NCBI GenBank assembly: GCA_021186555.1
Contig: JAJKFL010000042.1
Coordinates: 28,767,521 to 28,831,520 of the forward strand
Source of the DNA: Reticulitermes speratus
Lineage: Eukaryota; Arthropoda; Insecta; Blattodea; Rhinotermitidae
Length of the DNA: 64,000 nucleotides
Direction: 5' to 3'
This document shows, piece after piece, positions 33,017 through 44,960 of the stretch. Position 1 is the stretch's first letter. Every line of letters starts with the position of its first letter. The notes beneath the pieces are model-generated. The model was not told the DNA's origin and did not search any database. It worked only from the letters and a program-made list of their open reading frames with translations. Position numbers and translations under genes: made by a program.

Positions 33017-34617
33017 AACAGAGGAAGATTTAAAAATAATATTGCAAAGATTTAGAACCTTTAGTAATAACCATATGAAAATCAGACTTTGACAAATGCG
33101 CAAAGATTGTATTAAGAAAGGAAAATTAGTTCACTCCCAAAACATAATACTTGACATCAGAAGAGAAATACAAGAGCTTGAACAGGGAAAAACAAGTACC
33201 TTGGGACTGAGGAAAGTGAAGGTATACAACACCAACAAATGAAGAAAGATTGAAAAGGGAATACACCAGGATGTTAAGAATGATACCGAAATCCGAGTTG
33301 AATGCCAAGAATAAAATTACAGCAGTTGGAGCATTAGCCTTCCCAGTATTAAGATACGGTTTTGGTATAATTAATTGGAACTTAGAATAGATAAGAAAAA
33401 ATTGACAGGAAAACTAGAAAGATACTAACCATGTATTAAATGCATCACCCTAAAGCTGATATAGATAGGCCATATGTAAAAAGAAAGGGAGCACAAAGTG
33501 AAGCGACATGTAAAGCAGAGATAATTAAATACTGCAGAATAGTTGAAACACAAAATATGTAGACCAGTTTGTAAATATTGTTAAAAGCCACGAAAGCAAT
33601 CACCCAAATATGAACTGAGCAATTAAAACAGCAGCAAAAGCTGTAGAAGAATTAAACAAATCAAACGAGAACAGTGACACAAAAAGGAAGGCATTCAACA
33701 CACAACAACAATATTACGAGAACCCTTAAAAAATGGGAAAGCAAAGTGATGCATGGCCAGTATATTAGAAGTGTAGATAGGCAGCTTGTTAGTGAAGAAA
33801 GACACGTTCCTATGGCTGTCGAGGGAGATGTGAAAGGAGAAACTGATAGTGAAATAATAGCAGCACAAGATCAGGCATTACGAACAAAATATAATGCAAC
33901 AAAAATATTAAAACAGAAACAGAAAGCAAATGCAGACTATGTCAACAATTTGATGAGACAGTAGAACACAATATTGGCATGCCTAATATTGGCAAAAGAA
34001 CAGTACATAAAGAGGCATGATAGAGTGTGTGCGCTCAACTACACTTTAACATATGCAAGGAAATGTGGGTGAAATTAGACAGTGAACACTGGTATAAGCA
34101 TGCACCAAAATGAGTAGAAGTAAGGCATGAAGGTGAGGTAACCATATTATGGAATCGGCAAGTGCAAACCGACAAAACTATCCCTAACAGTAAACCGGAC
34201 ATCACAGTCCGGGATAATGCAGGAGGAACATGTATGCTAATAGATGTTACAATTTCAGAAGACAGAAATGTGAACAAGAAAGATGCCGGGAAGATTCTGA
34301 CATATTAAGACCTTACAACAGAAATAACAGCCCATGTGGAATGTAAAAACAAAGGTGATACCAGTAATGATAGGGGTAACTGGAAGCATTTCAAAATCAT
34401 CCAGAAAATACCTGAGCAACATACCGGGAAAGCACGAAATCGAGGGCACTGTACATACACTTCGGAAAGTACTAGTTGGAAAGTACAGAACATTCAAGAT
34501 GGGAAGCAACATTACACGTGCCATGAATTGTAACTATAGAATAGCTGCAACACTATATACCCTAGAAACACGGTTTGTTTCAGGTGTGCAATTGTAAATA
34601 CCCCGCATAATCGTGAT
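33017..34617 (+). mobile_element. RLE-type non-LTR retrotransposon (R2/R4-like), copy 2
   Basis: A 1.6-kb 5'-truncated copy. In order, reading across frameshifts: the end of the reverse transcriptase and its thumb (KGKLVHSQNIILDIRREIQE, LEQGKTS.LGL, INWNLE, KADIDRPYVKRK); a connecting segment (KKWESKVMHGQYIRSVDRQL at 33731 onward); a CCHC knuckle C-X2-C-X8-H-X4-C at 33931-33981; and a restriction-like endonuclease domain with KPDITVRDNAGGTCMLIDVT, PD at 34195-34200 and D at 34242-34244. The longest open piece is 33674-33964. The 3' end matches copy 1. The RT active-site YxDD would lie upstream and is absent. This domain order (RT, CCHC, endonuclease) is the one of R2-clade elements, not of APE-type LINEs. 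Several indels make it non-functional. Confidence 0.85.
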
Positions 34618-34619
34618 AA

Positions 34620-34739
34620 CGTATACTAATTCAATTTTCAATTCAGTTCAGTTCTAGTTTATTAATTTGCCGAGTCAACAGCCAGATGGCCAATTACAGA
34701 AACAGCACAACACACAAACAATAACAACGAACAATGAAC

Positions 34740-34780
<41 letters not shown>
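34620..34780 (-). mobile_element. LINE 3'-tail fragment with (TAA)n
   Basis: Read on the minus strand, CTGTAATTGGCCATCTGGCTG then TTGACTCGGCAAATTAATAA resembles the 3' tail of an insect CR1/Jockey-like LINE. An imperfect then pure (TAA)n lies at about 34739-34778. Assignment is by general resemblance only. Confidence 0.35.
34739..34778. repeat. (TAA)n microsatellite
   Basis: About thirteen TAA units; the poly-Leu frame on the minus strand is this repeat. Confidence 0.95.
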
Positions 34781-34781
<1 letters not shown>

Positions 34782-34784
34782 GTA

Positions 34785-36476
34785 GCACTCTTCCTGCCGC
34801 TGTTGTTGTTTGATGGTGTATCTCTGTAGCTATTTGTGCTGTACAAGTAATGTGGTTTTTCCAGTTCTGTATACCAGCGCTTCTCAAACTTTGTGTCGCG
34901 ACCTGTCGCGAACAGTTGCTAGGTGTGCCAAGAGAAATTTTACCATCCACAACGTGATTCCCTAGCTAAATGGTAAAATTATAGCACTGTCGATCGTTGA
35001 GCAGCATCACCTTAAACTCACATTTGTAAGGAGAGGGAGAATCGTTAGGCTCGTGTACGCTTGCGTCTTGTGCAATCCAAACTTCGCATAGCTCCCGAAG
35101 CGGCGTGATATAAAGGTAACCCTATTTTCACATTATTGCAACAAGCCCATTTTTCGTCTCCGTGGAAAAGGGAGTAGAAGGGAGAGGAAAGGACACAGAC
35201 GGCAAGCTATGCTGTGATTGGTTATTTGCAAAGTTTTGGCCGACGGCATACTGCAGACAGTCTTTCGCATAGGCGTGCTTCGGTCAGATCCATAATGTAT
35301 GTGACATCTGCTTTCTGCAGTATCCAGGGCAGATATTTCCATCACGAATTTCGAGAAACGCTGGGATCGTGTCAGCAGCCTCGCGTTTTTGATCCTGCAT
35401 TCTCTGAGAATTGACATGACACATTGCTTTGTGTGTTTTCCTTGCATTTTTACAGTAGGCAGCGCAGTATTGTAGTTAGATCACACATCTTCCATCAGCT
35501 GGTTCATAATTTGAAACCAGTTACTGCAGGCAGCCGAATTTCTCGTGCATTCGATTTCACTCGGTTCAGTATTCACGTTTCACCATTTGTCATCTATCAG
35601 CCAACACTCTTCTTGTCAGAAGATGTTTGTGATGGACAGTTTTCTTCCGAAATGGACCTGTTGCGTATTAATTACTTCACTAAGATCAGTTTTAAATACC
35701 GCTTGAAGACGGTTTGAAGTTATTTTATATCTTTGTTTAGGATATCTTTGTTTCTTGTAAATTCCATGAAGACAATGGGTCAATATTGTAAGGTAGACTC
35801 AGCAGCAGTTGTCATACTAAGTCTTCAGATGCGGAATTTGAATTGTTTCTATTGTCTAATGGTTACATAACGACGTGCCAACCTGTTAAATGAAGGAGAG
35901 CTAGGAACGGGTCCCACAGGCTCTTAAAGAATATCACACCGTCATCGACACACTTCCCTTATGTAGAACCAAAGTTCCCTAACAGTGACCCATAAAGTGG
36001 CCAATGGAGTAATTCTGTGACATACAGTTCACCTAAGAATGCGAGGGAATAAACCCGTTAAAGACAGATTAACATGAGTTGAGATGCATAGAGAACGCAC
36101 AAATACACTCTGCGGGCAGAATGTAGATTTTTTAATATTAAACCTTTGGTACATAAAGTAACCACTAGGCTTTTTAAAGGTTTAAGTGAACGCTGGTGTG
36201 GGTTGGACTTGCAGTCAGGGAAAAGTATACGAAGGAATTTCTTGTGTCAAATTGGAACGTAACAGGATCTGAACTGGTTGAAGGTATTGTAAACACGGGC
36301 TTTGATACTAGCGGTGTTGACTCTTGAGTTGCGTTGCTTACATATATTCGAAATCGTAGGGTTCGATTACTGGCGAGAGCACTAGGAAGGATCTCGGCAT
36401 ATTAGCACCATTACTTACTCACCTCAAACAGGGCGTGGTCCTGAGTTAGAATCCTTTGTCAGTGGAGACATGCCGT
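34785..36476. other. unassigned DNA with one hAT-like end
   Basis: At 34875 the string CAGCGCTTCTCAAACTTTGT followed by GTCGCGACC resembles the left terminal repeat of hAT elements (CAGxGGTTCTCAA...GACCC), but no matching right end is seen. Overlapping frames of about 100 codons at 35133-35717 have no known motif. A possible B-box (GGTTCGATTAC) lies at 36359-36370. Confidence 0.35.
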
Positions 36477-36484
36477 GTCATCAG

Positions 36485-36889
36485 CAGGCCCGTAACCAAG
36501 CCATGAACACAGTGGGTGCAGTGGCTTCCAGTGCTGGTTCATATACGTACATACGTTTATATACGTATATAATGCTCTATTATTAATATACTCCGTAGAC
36601 ATATTACGTACCGGTATGCATAATCGTAAAACGCGTCTTTGTCAGGACCACAGAATCAACACTTTAATTACATAGTGCACTCTGTAACGTGGCAGAAAAC
36701 ATCTTGCATATATATACATTTTTGAAAATGAGTTGTTTGCAACCACAGCAGTTGAAAAAAGTCAACACGTGCATGTGGTAGGGTGTCACACGTTTCTTTA
36801 GCAGGCCGATCAACATGTTTGTCTTTGACATTTTGCAGATTCCTAGTGGGTGCATTGCACTCGCTTGCATCCCCCTTGCTACGGGCCTG
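36485..36889. mobile_element. hAT-type MITE, 405 bp
   Basis: Ends CAGGCCCGTAACCAAG on the left and, as complement, CAGGCCCGTAGCAAGG on the right; further inside GTGGGTGCAGTGG matches the complement region of GTGGGTGCATTGCAC only partly. Flanking 8-bp sequences GTCATCAG (36477-36484) and TTAATCAG (36890-36897) agree at 6 of 8 positions, as expected for an old hAT target duplication. The CAGGCCCGTAGC terminus is a form I recall for hAT elements in many animals. No transposase is present. Confidence 0.75.
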
Positions 36890-36899
36890 TTAATCAGGT

Positions 36900-38640
36900 G
36901 TGGTTGGAGTATACTGCCGGCCTTCAGATGGACGAGATAGCTGCCAGCATACTGAATATAGGCCTACACTCGCGGACATCCGACAAAAGATAGTCCTTCA
37001 CTTTAGTGTAGGTCGAGGTGGACAAATCACCGTAAAAGAGCAAAGAAATGTTACAGAGGGCCTTGGAATTGACAGGCACTTTTAAGCAACCTAACGAGCA
37101 TTTGAGTTCTTTTTGATTAGCCGAGAGAGTCACCTTCTCAAAAAAATGAATACATTTTGTCAGAAATACGAGCCGACTGCTCATATCCTTCCTTCGAGTG
37201 TAGAGGCCTTATTTCCACGTTTTCTGTAGATGCAAGGAGAACTTTATTTATTATTTCACAGCTTGTGAACTGAGATGGGTGGAACCATAGTTAAAGTAGA
37301 ATTTTTGTGCAATTTGCAGAGCAATTATGAAAAACGACTATTGGCTTTGCTATATCTTGCCGCCTATCTGCATTGAACAACTCGGCTTTTACCGGACGGA
37401 TTTTCATTAAAAATTGATATGAGGAATTATTACTAAAATTTGTAGAGATATTCTGATGTTGGCTAGAATATAACAGAATTAACAGAATTAAGACGCTTTA
37501 CGTGAAAACTTTACGTACTATTTTCGTTACTAACGTTGCCATTGCTTCTGTGGTCAACATGGTTACGTTCTTTGCTACGATTACCAATGTTCATATGAGT
37601 ACTGTCGTTACCTTGGTTACTAAGTTTGCCAGTGTTCTGTCGTTGCTATGGTTTTGCGAACGCACCGGAAATGTTTTCGCCCTGTGGGCATTTTCTAATT
37701 TGTTCCATGACTCGTAGTGATATAGACCAATTTTTGAGATATACGCAATCTTTTGTAAGACCATTTTTATCGAAACAAAGATATATATAATGTATGGCTA
37801 TCGGGCGAAATAATATATTGCACTTTGTAATGTACGGACCTATTGATTTTGGACACGGGGAATATGAACATGTGCAGCTTTGAATTTGAGTTTCACAAGT
37901 TCGAGGACCTGGTTTTATGTATTAGCTGAAGTTACGTGTGACAGAAGTACGTTCATTGTAACTTTCTATGTACGAGTCCGGTCTCTTTGTACTGATGTAA
38001 GCATTCAAGGAAGCGTAAATTCCCTGGATTACGATGGCTACACTACCTCCATATCCAACATATTTAACATCTGTGCCTTATAAATGAACACAAATCAAGA
38101 AGACACTGGAATTACCATAATGTTGTAGGAATTTCCTATGAGCAGTGAAGACAAATAAAATGTTACATTTCACTCATTCCTGGATTCCTTTGTATAACTC
38201 CCCAGTTCTAAATAAGGAAGCTTGTCTGAGTGTTCTCTCTGTATAATGTTTCGAATGAACAGTACAGTTGTACAAACATGGATGGAAACCTGCTTCATAC
38301 AACCGGTGGCGTTGCTGGTGACCGTTGATCTCTCTTGCATCAACAATTTAAATGTCATCATACCTGTGTAAACGACGTGACTGGCTACGAACTGAACCGA
38401 TGGGCTTCGATATCCGGCAAAAGAGGAATTCTTCTCACTGCCTCTTCATGCCTCCAAGCTTCAGAGTGCTGGGGAAAGACGGGCGAAGTGTGATGCCTGT
38501 CATTCACCGCCATCCAGTGCCGATGGCTGTAAAAATGTTATATTACCTCCATGTCCGGTGGACGCATTCATGGCTTGTTGCTGAGGCACAGGACAAACCT
38601 GCCTGCCCCTGTGCACGCTGTGAAGTCATATGGGGAGTGG
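36900..38640. other. unassigned DNA
   Basis: A weak 90-bp duplication lies in 37520-37660 (GTTACTAACGTTGCC and GTTACTAAGTTTGCC). Small frames at 37502-37717 and 37880-38083 are not supported as genes. Confidence 0.4.
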
Positions 38641-38644
38641 AGGT

Positions 38645-38802
38645 TTAGATGGAGGTGGTGAGCATCATACCGCGGCTGCTTTACCTACGGAGAAAGAGCA
38701 CCCGATAGCTTTTGAATAGGTTTGGTGGGCCTCAGAGCCGAACTGTAAATTTTGGAGAATGTAAGAATTTTTACTCGTGCAGGGAATCGAAAGGATTCCT
38801 TC
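38645..38802 (-). mobile_element. SINE-B fragment, minus strand
   Basis: As complement: GATTCCCTGCACGAG, then CAGTTCGGCTCTGAGGCCCA, CC, and further GTAAAGCAGCCGCGGTATGA followed by CTCACCACCTCCATCTA. The order matches the SINE-B body; the 3' tail is lost. Confidence 0.7.
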
Positions 38803-38804
38803 AG

Positions 38805-40805
38805 ATGTTACTTATGTAATTATTTTTATATAGCACTTATAACTTACCAGACCTCGGCCCCCACTTTGTCCTCCACGGTAACGATGGAACCATTTGAACC
38901 CGTTCTGATTTTCAGAATTTAAATTTGGCTTTTCACCCTCACCTTGGTCTTCGTACGTCACTATTTCCTCTGGGAGCTACTGTAATACCATAATAGGTGT
39001 CATCGATGTTTCGTTGTCTTCCTGTCTTCAGTTAACCTTTAACTTTTTGTGTCCGTTAGTGATGTCTTCAGTGTCTTGTAACTTGCTTACATCATGTCAT
39101 TGCTTTCATCATTTATGAAACAGACATAAACATTCAGATGTATTTTTAAATAGCTCCTGCCAGGTTCAACTAAGAAAGACCGTGCTTTGCATATGTCAAC
39201 GTTTTAAAAATGAATCTTCCCATAACTTTTACAGACCACCATCTGTCGACACAGTGAAACTGGAGACGTGATATTCACCTTCATTTCTCTGTACGGACAG
39301 CACCGTCGCCCTGATCTTTATGGCCGCTGTTGTGATTTGCAGACCATCATTTCTCGATGTCGCATTTTTGTCTGCGAGAAACGAACTGGTGGGCTGAGAC
39401 GCGTAAGAAGGCTGTAGTGGTCCTGTTTACTAATAGCGGGCCTGGGAACCGGCCTTTGTGATATTTCAGGTGATCAGTGCCAGATCAAGCGTGCGGTGTT
39501 CCTGCGCATGTTGAGCTGCAGGCGTATGAACTGCCAGTTCATTGGATCTGAAAAACAGTTAATGAATATTCTGACCGAAATGTATTTATAGTTGTAATGA
39601 AAATGGGTAACTCAGTGTGAGTATTTTGATTTCAACGTATAATCCAGTTGTTTCCTTTTTATGTTCAAGGAGGAACGTCGTAGAAATGACTCTTCATTGT
39701 AGACAATGGACATCTTTTTTCAGTTTTTGGTTTATTTAATAGCGACATGACAACTGAAAACTGCAAACGCTTAGCGTCGAATGAGAAATGACGAGAAAGT
39801 TACGTGAGTTTTGGAGCTTGTAAGAAGAAACAATCTTGCCTTCTGTTGAGAGAGATGATGTCCGCTATATGAAGGGAGTGACGAAAGCTGCAAAAAACTC
39901 TCGTAAAACGGGTTTTGTGGCCCAGATCGAAAACAGAAGCCTTCCGTGTTGAAGCTCGGACACCGCGACGTCGTGCATTTTGGTGCAGCGGCAATCTCCC
40001 TCTAGACTTACATTCGCGAATTTTCCAGTTTGGATTTCGGACGGGTGGCTGGCCTTGCTGTTATCAGTCTGTCAGATGAACGCCAGGATAATAGGCCTTA
40101 ACATTGAAATAGGCCGTGAGCGATTCGTTACAAATCCTTTCTTGCTTACGATTCATCATCACATCTGCATCTCATTCTACTTCCAGGACTGCAATTGAGC
40201 CGGTAGAGTCCTAGTGATCAATCACTGTTGGACTATTATTGCAGTTCTGAATCACAGGGTGAATGTAACTGATGTAATAAAGAGCCGTCTTAGCCTGCTT
40301 AAGGTGTTACGGCAGAATTTGAAGATCCGAGAGAATAATCGAGGAAACGGGACACGTTCGAGATCAGAACCCGGTACATACCGAATACGAAGCACTAGTC
40401 GTACAGAATAAGAAATGCAACAGCAGCGATGTGTGGTGGACCAAGCAAGACTGTCTGCAACATTGATGTCCGCGAAAGATTTGTAGCTGTCGTGCAGCCG
40501 AGTGGCAGGCGGTGAGCGACTTACCGATGGGTATTCTGATGCTTGGTACCGGAATTAACGGGTGTTCATTAAATTGTATACGCCTAGAAAAAGTCGAGAC
40601 ATTTCATCCTATGACTATTAATTTCTCTTTGTCTCCTTGCAGGCCTGTGGAACCAATCTTATCCTCACTAGTGATTCGATGGGACATAGAATAATACATA
40701 ATTTAATTAGTGAGATGCATTGACTTTAAACGAACATTTACCAAAGAACGCCACACGCATGTTTCAGTTGGCATAGTAAATTGCAGTCTGCTACAGCTTT
40801 CGGCC
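38805..40805. other. unassigned DNA
   Basis: No frame over 72 codons and no repeat copy recognised in 2 kb. Confidence 0.5.
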
Positions 40806-40809
40806 CCGC

Positions 40810-41056
40810 TATGGTTTACGCAGTGCGGTGACGATAGGGATTGAAAGGCGAGCAAGCATTCGAGTCTCTGAATGGGGCAAGAGATTCTTCTCTTCTCCAA
40901 AGTGCCCAGACCGGCTCTGGGGCCCTCCCATCCTCCTACCATGGGTGCCATGGCCTACGTTTCTTGGAGGGGGGGGGGGTGTAAAGCGGCCGGGCCGTAT
41001 AGCTGACTACGCACCTCTGTCAGGTGCCAGTGTTAAGGATACATGGCATGGGGTTT
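40810..41056 (+). mobile_element. SINE-B copy
   Basis: AAGAGATTCTTCTCTTCTCC, AGACCGGCTCTGGGGCCC and GTAAAGCGGCCGGGCCGTAT are diagnostic SINE-B blocks. A run of 11 G replaces part of the body at 40969-40979. The head is diverged and the 3' tail missing. Confidence 0.8.
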
Positions 41057-41059
41057 AAT

Positions 41060-42220
41060 TAAGCACAGAGACACCCTTTTCTTTGTGATATGTGATTTTT
41101 CTCACCTTTCTTCGCCTCAGATATTTGTCTGACCGATTTTCCTCCTGAATATTTACCCTTTTCTTTCATTGACAAAGCAACTTTAATTAAGGCTTCATTT
41201 AACATTTTCTCGCTTCTTATCCTACTTGTGTTCTGCCTTCCCTGTACTGAAGTGTACGCTTCTTCTTGAAGGTGGAGGCAGTAGGTTCCTCCAGAATCTT
41301 AGTAACTTCTACCAATGTACACGGCGTCACTGCAATGACGTTGGTTTTTGCGGTTGCGCTTCTGATTTGTATTCGGAACATACAGGGTTTGAATAGTGGC
41401 CTGTACACTCACTATCCTGACTGATGTTTTCGTGATTTTCCTTATCCCGTCTAGGCACATGCGAGGATAGCACCTTAAATTAATTATTTGCTGTCGTCCA
41501 ATGCCTGCACATTATACGTTCAGAGCTTCTGACGGCGTTGTTACGTGAAACTGCAAATAGTACAGAAATACACGGCATCCAGCCCCAGGAAACTGACATT
41601 TTACTACTAAATCGTCCCGTCATTACTGGAGAACTAGTGATGAGAGCTTTTGAGAGAACGAGTTACGTTAAAGAAAACGACTGCTGGGGTATTTTGGGAC
41701 CCGATGAAATATTCAGAGCAAAGGGCCCGAAAAATGCAGCTGATGCAGCGACCTGTCACCACATTATCTTTGAAAAAATGTAATATGCGAATTGAATTTC
41801 ATGAAACTTCATGGGGAAACATTTTAAAGTAACCGAGCTGAGATGGAGCGGGTTGGCAGCGCATTAACGCTTGTGACCCGCATTTGTGTTAGGCCGCTTG
41901 TTGTTCTCGGAGACTGCCTCCAAACAACATGGCCATTGTCATATTCCTCCTGATTCATTTTTCACAAATGCCTCACAGGAAGTAACGTGACTTCATCAGT
42001 GGATTGACCTTTTATTAAATAAACATATAAACCGACAATTGCCTATCCGATCTATATTTCTTGGTTTCCCGTGTCCCTTAAATAGAATGATGTGATTGTG
42101 TACTAAGAGGACATGACCATTTGGTTTTGCCTTGTTTCAAACTTATTCTGTCGTAATAAAATTCAGTGGCATGTCATGGATGAAATTTTAAAGCCTCGTT
42201 AGGTAATTGAAATGTAGGCT
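41060..42220. other. unassigned DNA with one 81-codon frame
   Basis: The plus-strand frame 41538-41783 (MLRETANSTEIHGIQPQE...) has a normal amino-acid mix but no family match. Sequence around 41830-41900 (GAGATGGAGCGGGTTGGCAG) could be a Pol III A-box region. Nothing firm. Confidence 0.35.
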
Positions 42221-42224
42221 ATAC

Positions 42225-42432
42225 CAGTGACACGGTTAGCTCAGTCAGTAAAGTGAATACTGTAAGTTACGGGCTGGACAACCCTAGACTCCGAGGGAGA
42301 GATTTATATCTGAAGACACTGCATCCAGACCGACTGTGAGGCCCACCCATCTACCTATCCATTGCGTAGGAGGGAGTAAAGCGGCCGGGGACGTGAAGCT
42401 CATCAGTCGCCTTCATGTAGTGCCAAAATAAT
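42225..42432 (+). mobile_element. SINE-B copy
   Basis: Starts CAGTGACACGGTTAGCTCAG with the A-box-like part, then ACGGGCTGGACAACC, AGACCGACTGTGAGGCCCAC and GTAAAGCGGCCGGGGACGTG. It ends at GTAGTGCC, so the 3' third is missing. Confidence 0.8.
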
Positions 42433-42816
42433 TTATGTGTATCTCAACTCTCCACTAAACATTTCCAGTGCACTGTGCTTAGTGTGCTAGGAACTTCTTA
42501 CGTTTCTTTTGTACTCAAAGAGCCTTATCAAGATTTACATACAGCTCTTCAAACATTCTCACATACTGGCACACATAACCATAACATTTTGCGCTGTATC
42601 ATATGTTGGTATATTTGCACTCACACTACCCATATGCGTGGGCATAATCTCCTTCCATACAGAGTTTAATGTGTCTAATTACTTGCGTTCTTCAGTTCTC
42701 GTAATGAAACGACAAAGTAAATATACATTTCATCTGTCGTTTTTCCTGTTCTCCATTTCCCACAGAAATACAGAAGTCGCGTAACCACGTTGAATAACCC
42801 CAGTATTGCACTAACC

Positions 42817-43131
42817 AAGGTGTTCTCAAACTTTTTTGCTGGCGTACACGAAATGGAATTTAACAAATCCAGTTTACCACCCGTACCTTTTTTGTATTTC
42901 AATTAAAAAAGCTGACACGGGGAAGACTGGCTGCCGACGGGATGAGTTATATAATGTTGCTAGCGATGCTACGTATGAACAGATATATGTAGCTTATGTT
43001 TTATTATTTTAAAAACAAATTTGTATCCTGTTTTGTATTTACTTATTTATTTTTTTTACTAAGGCCGCGTACCAGTAACCATTGGTTGGCCTGGCAGTAG
43101 TGGTAAGCGTACCACAGTCCGAGAAACCATG
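42817..43131. mobile_element. hAT-type MITE, about 315 bp
   Basis: Left end AAGGTGTTCTCAAACTTTTT then GCTGGCGTAC; right end, as complement, CATGGTTTCTCGGACTGTGG then TACGC. This is the CAGGGGTTCTCAA type of hAT terminus. Flanks CACTAACC (left) and CTCTAACC (right) agree at 7 of 8 bases, an hAT-sized target duplication; the left border could be shifted by one base. No coding capacity. Confidence 0.7.
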
Positions 43132-43144
43132 CTCTAACCTGAAA

Positions 43145-43695
43145 ACGTTCGAATGGTTGGTTTAGGGTAAAAGAATCGCGACATCCGACCACGTGAATTC
43201 CAGTGACCCGATGTCCTCAGTTTCCTTGATTTACACGTACGTTTTGGGGGAATGGCTACATGCACGTAACGTACATCGGCCCAGGGGCTGCTTTAGTTTC
43301 TAAAATAATGCCAATAAAGCACTTTGAGCGATACCTAATTTTGACACATCGCCAGTTAGCTTAACATTTTTCGTAGTCCTACTGTGATATTTGTACTTCT
43401 CAGAAATCTTTATGTGTTTGTACTTCGTAGTGCTAAAGCTATAACTACGTAGAAAGTAAATCTTGGAGATTCCATCTGTAGGGGGAGCGCCTTATGTCTC
43501 TCTGTCACGCGCGCGCACTACCTGCAGCTGCACTCTTCGCACTGTTGAATTTAGGGGAAGCAAGGCTGCTTCGCCATCTCACTCCTTAATCTACTGGATG
43601 TTTTTGTTTTACGTCGCACCTAGCACGGCAGAGCCTGCGACGTCATCGTTCGGTACGCAGCAGTGATGCTGTCCGGTCTACGTCGCAGAGTTCGG
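43145..43695. other. unassigned DNA
   Basis: A GC-richer patch at 43460-43680 contains GCGCGCGC but no long frame or repeat match. Confidence 0.45.
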
Positions 43696-43699
43696 AGTT

Positions 43700-43935
43700 A
43701 AAAGAATATCCGTTCATAACGACTAGGCTACAGATTGGAAAATCGAGGAAACAAGTTTCGATTCCGGGCAGGGATTTTTCTCCCCTCGTCCCGTCTAGCG
43801 TGCAGACGTGCTCAGAGGCCCACCAAGCCTCATATCCGGTGAGTATCAGGGCCCTCGACTCGGGCGTAAAGCGATCTCGCCTTCCTGTAGTACCGAGGTT
43901 AAGAACGCGTGAATGGGTGCAGGTAGACCTGTACT
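43700..43935 (+). mobile_element. SINE-B copy
   Basis: Head ATAACGACTAGGCTACAGAT (the same as in the 3943 copy: GCGACTAGGCTACAGATTGG), B-box GTTTCGATTCC, then GGGATTTTTCTCC, GCTCAGAGGCCCACCAAGCC and GGGCGTAAAGCG..CTCGCC. The 3' end fades after GAACGCGTGAATGGG. Confidence 0.8.
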
Positions 43936-43939
43936 AACA

Positions 43940-44360
43940 TATCACCATATCCTTGTCGCCTGGTACTTAATTATGCACAGCAACAACTTTACTTGCCACA
44001 CTCTATATGAAATTAATATAAATTCTCTGCCGTTGACGGGATGGTGCGTTAACAGTTGGAGGGAGCCGTGGGATGTCTTTCAGTGTCCAGAGTATAAGTA
44101 GTTATCCGCAATCTGTCGAGACGTACGTACATGTGAGAGGCACGCCTTCGAAGTTTTTACTTAATAGCTTCATTTTATCACTTTATTACGAAAAATTGAC
44201 GCTCCTCATTTAAGGATTTTATAGTCTGTGCTTTATATATGTTTAAATACAGAGGTTGTAAATAACTGAAAATCTATAAATGATAATGAAACTTGAATAC
44301 ATGTGATATATAACATAATAGCAGACATAAACAGTGGATGTAAAGTAAATGTAGATTACG
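43940..44360. other. unassigned DNA
   Basis: A/T-rich; no frame on the plus strand and a 114-codon tyrosine-rich minus-strand frame (44243-44587) typical of A/T-rich chance translation. Confidence 0.45.
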
Positions 44361-44362
44361 AG

Positions 44363-44412
44363 CCGCCTGAAAATGGCCTTGTAAAGGCTGAAACAGATGT
44401 AGGGGTTAAAGA
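44363..44412 (+). ncRNA. hammerhead-ribozyme-like motif
   Basis: CTGAAAA (44367-44373), extra T, stem II GGCCTT / AAGGCT with a three-base loop (44375-44389, ending in a G:U pair), GAAA (44390-44393), C, AGAT, GTA (44399-44401), GGGG. The GAAAC-N4-GTAGGGG end is identical in form to the twin motifs at 27.7/28.0 kb although the flanks differ. Position 8 is A, where the active consensus has G, so it is probably inactive. Upstream CC only partly pairs with the GGGG. Confidence 0.5.
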
Positions 44413-44631
44413 ATAAAAAGTGAAAATATAGTGCATTTCGTTGGTGTGTAATTTGTGAGTTCTGTGTTCTTAGTTTACATTTGTTCGCGGAATAATAAGT
44501 GGGATTATAAATTTTCGTCATGAAATTGCACATCCGACCACCAGTAAAGCAGGTGGTGGTTGGGTGGTGGGGGGGATTCCAAATCAAGAAGCCCAGCGGG
44601 CTTAGATTGCCGCATTAGAACTATGCAGATA

Positions 44632-44960
44632 CAGCGTACTCTCGATTATCCGTGCGTAGTTTATCCGGTTTCCGGATTATCCGTGCAAGATCGTAAGCTG
44701 CTAATGACTGATCACGGAGGAAGGAAATAACGTGATTTAGCGCCGAGTGCTCGAACAAAACCCTCAATACAAACAAACATTACGGAGTAATTATGCAAAC
44801 AATAAGCGTTAACTATTATGTATTATGTATATAACAAATAAATTACAGTTTTATTCTTTTTTCGTGGCTCAATAAAGTATATGTTTTGGACTATCCGTGT
44901 TTCTCAATTATCCGTGCACACCTCTCCCGACCATTACCCCGGATAATGCAGAGTACACTG
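44632..44960. mobile_element. pogo/Tigger-type MITE, 329 bp
   Basis: Terminal repeats: left CAGCGTACTCTCGATTATCC, right (as complement) CAGTGTACTCTGCATTATCC. Each is flanked by TA (44630-44631 and 44961-44962), the target duplication of Tc1/mariner/pogo elements. The repeated ATTATCCGTG inside both ends is characteristic of Tigger-like non-autonomous elements. No transposase. Confidence 0.85.
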
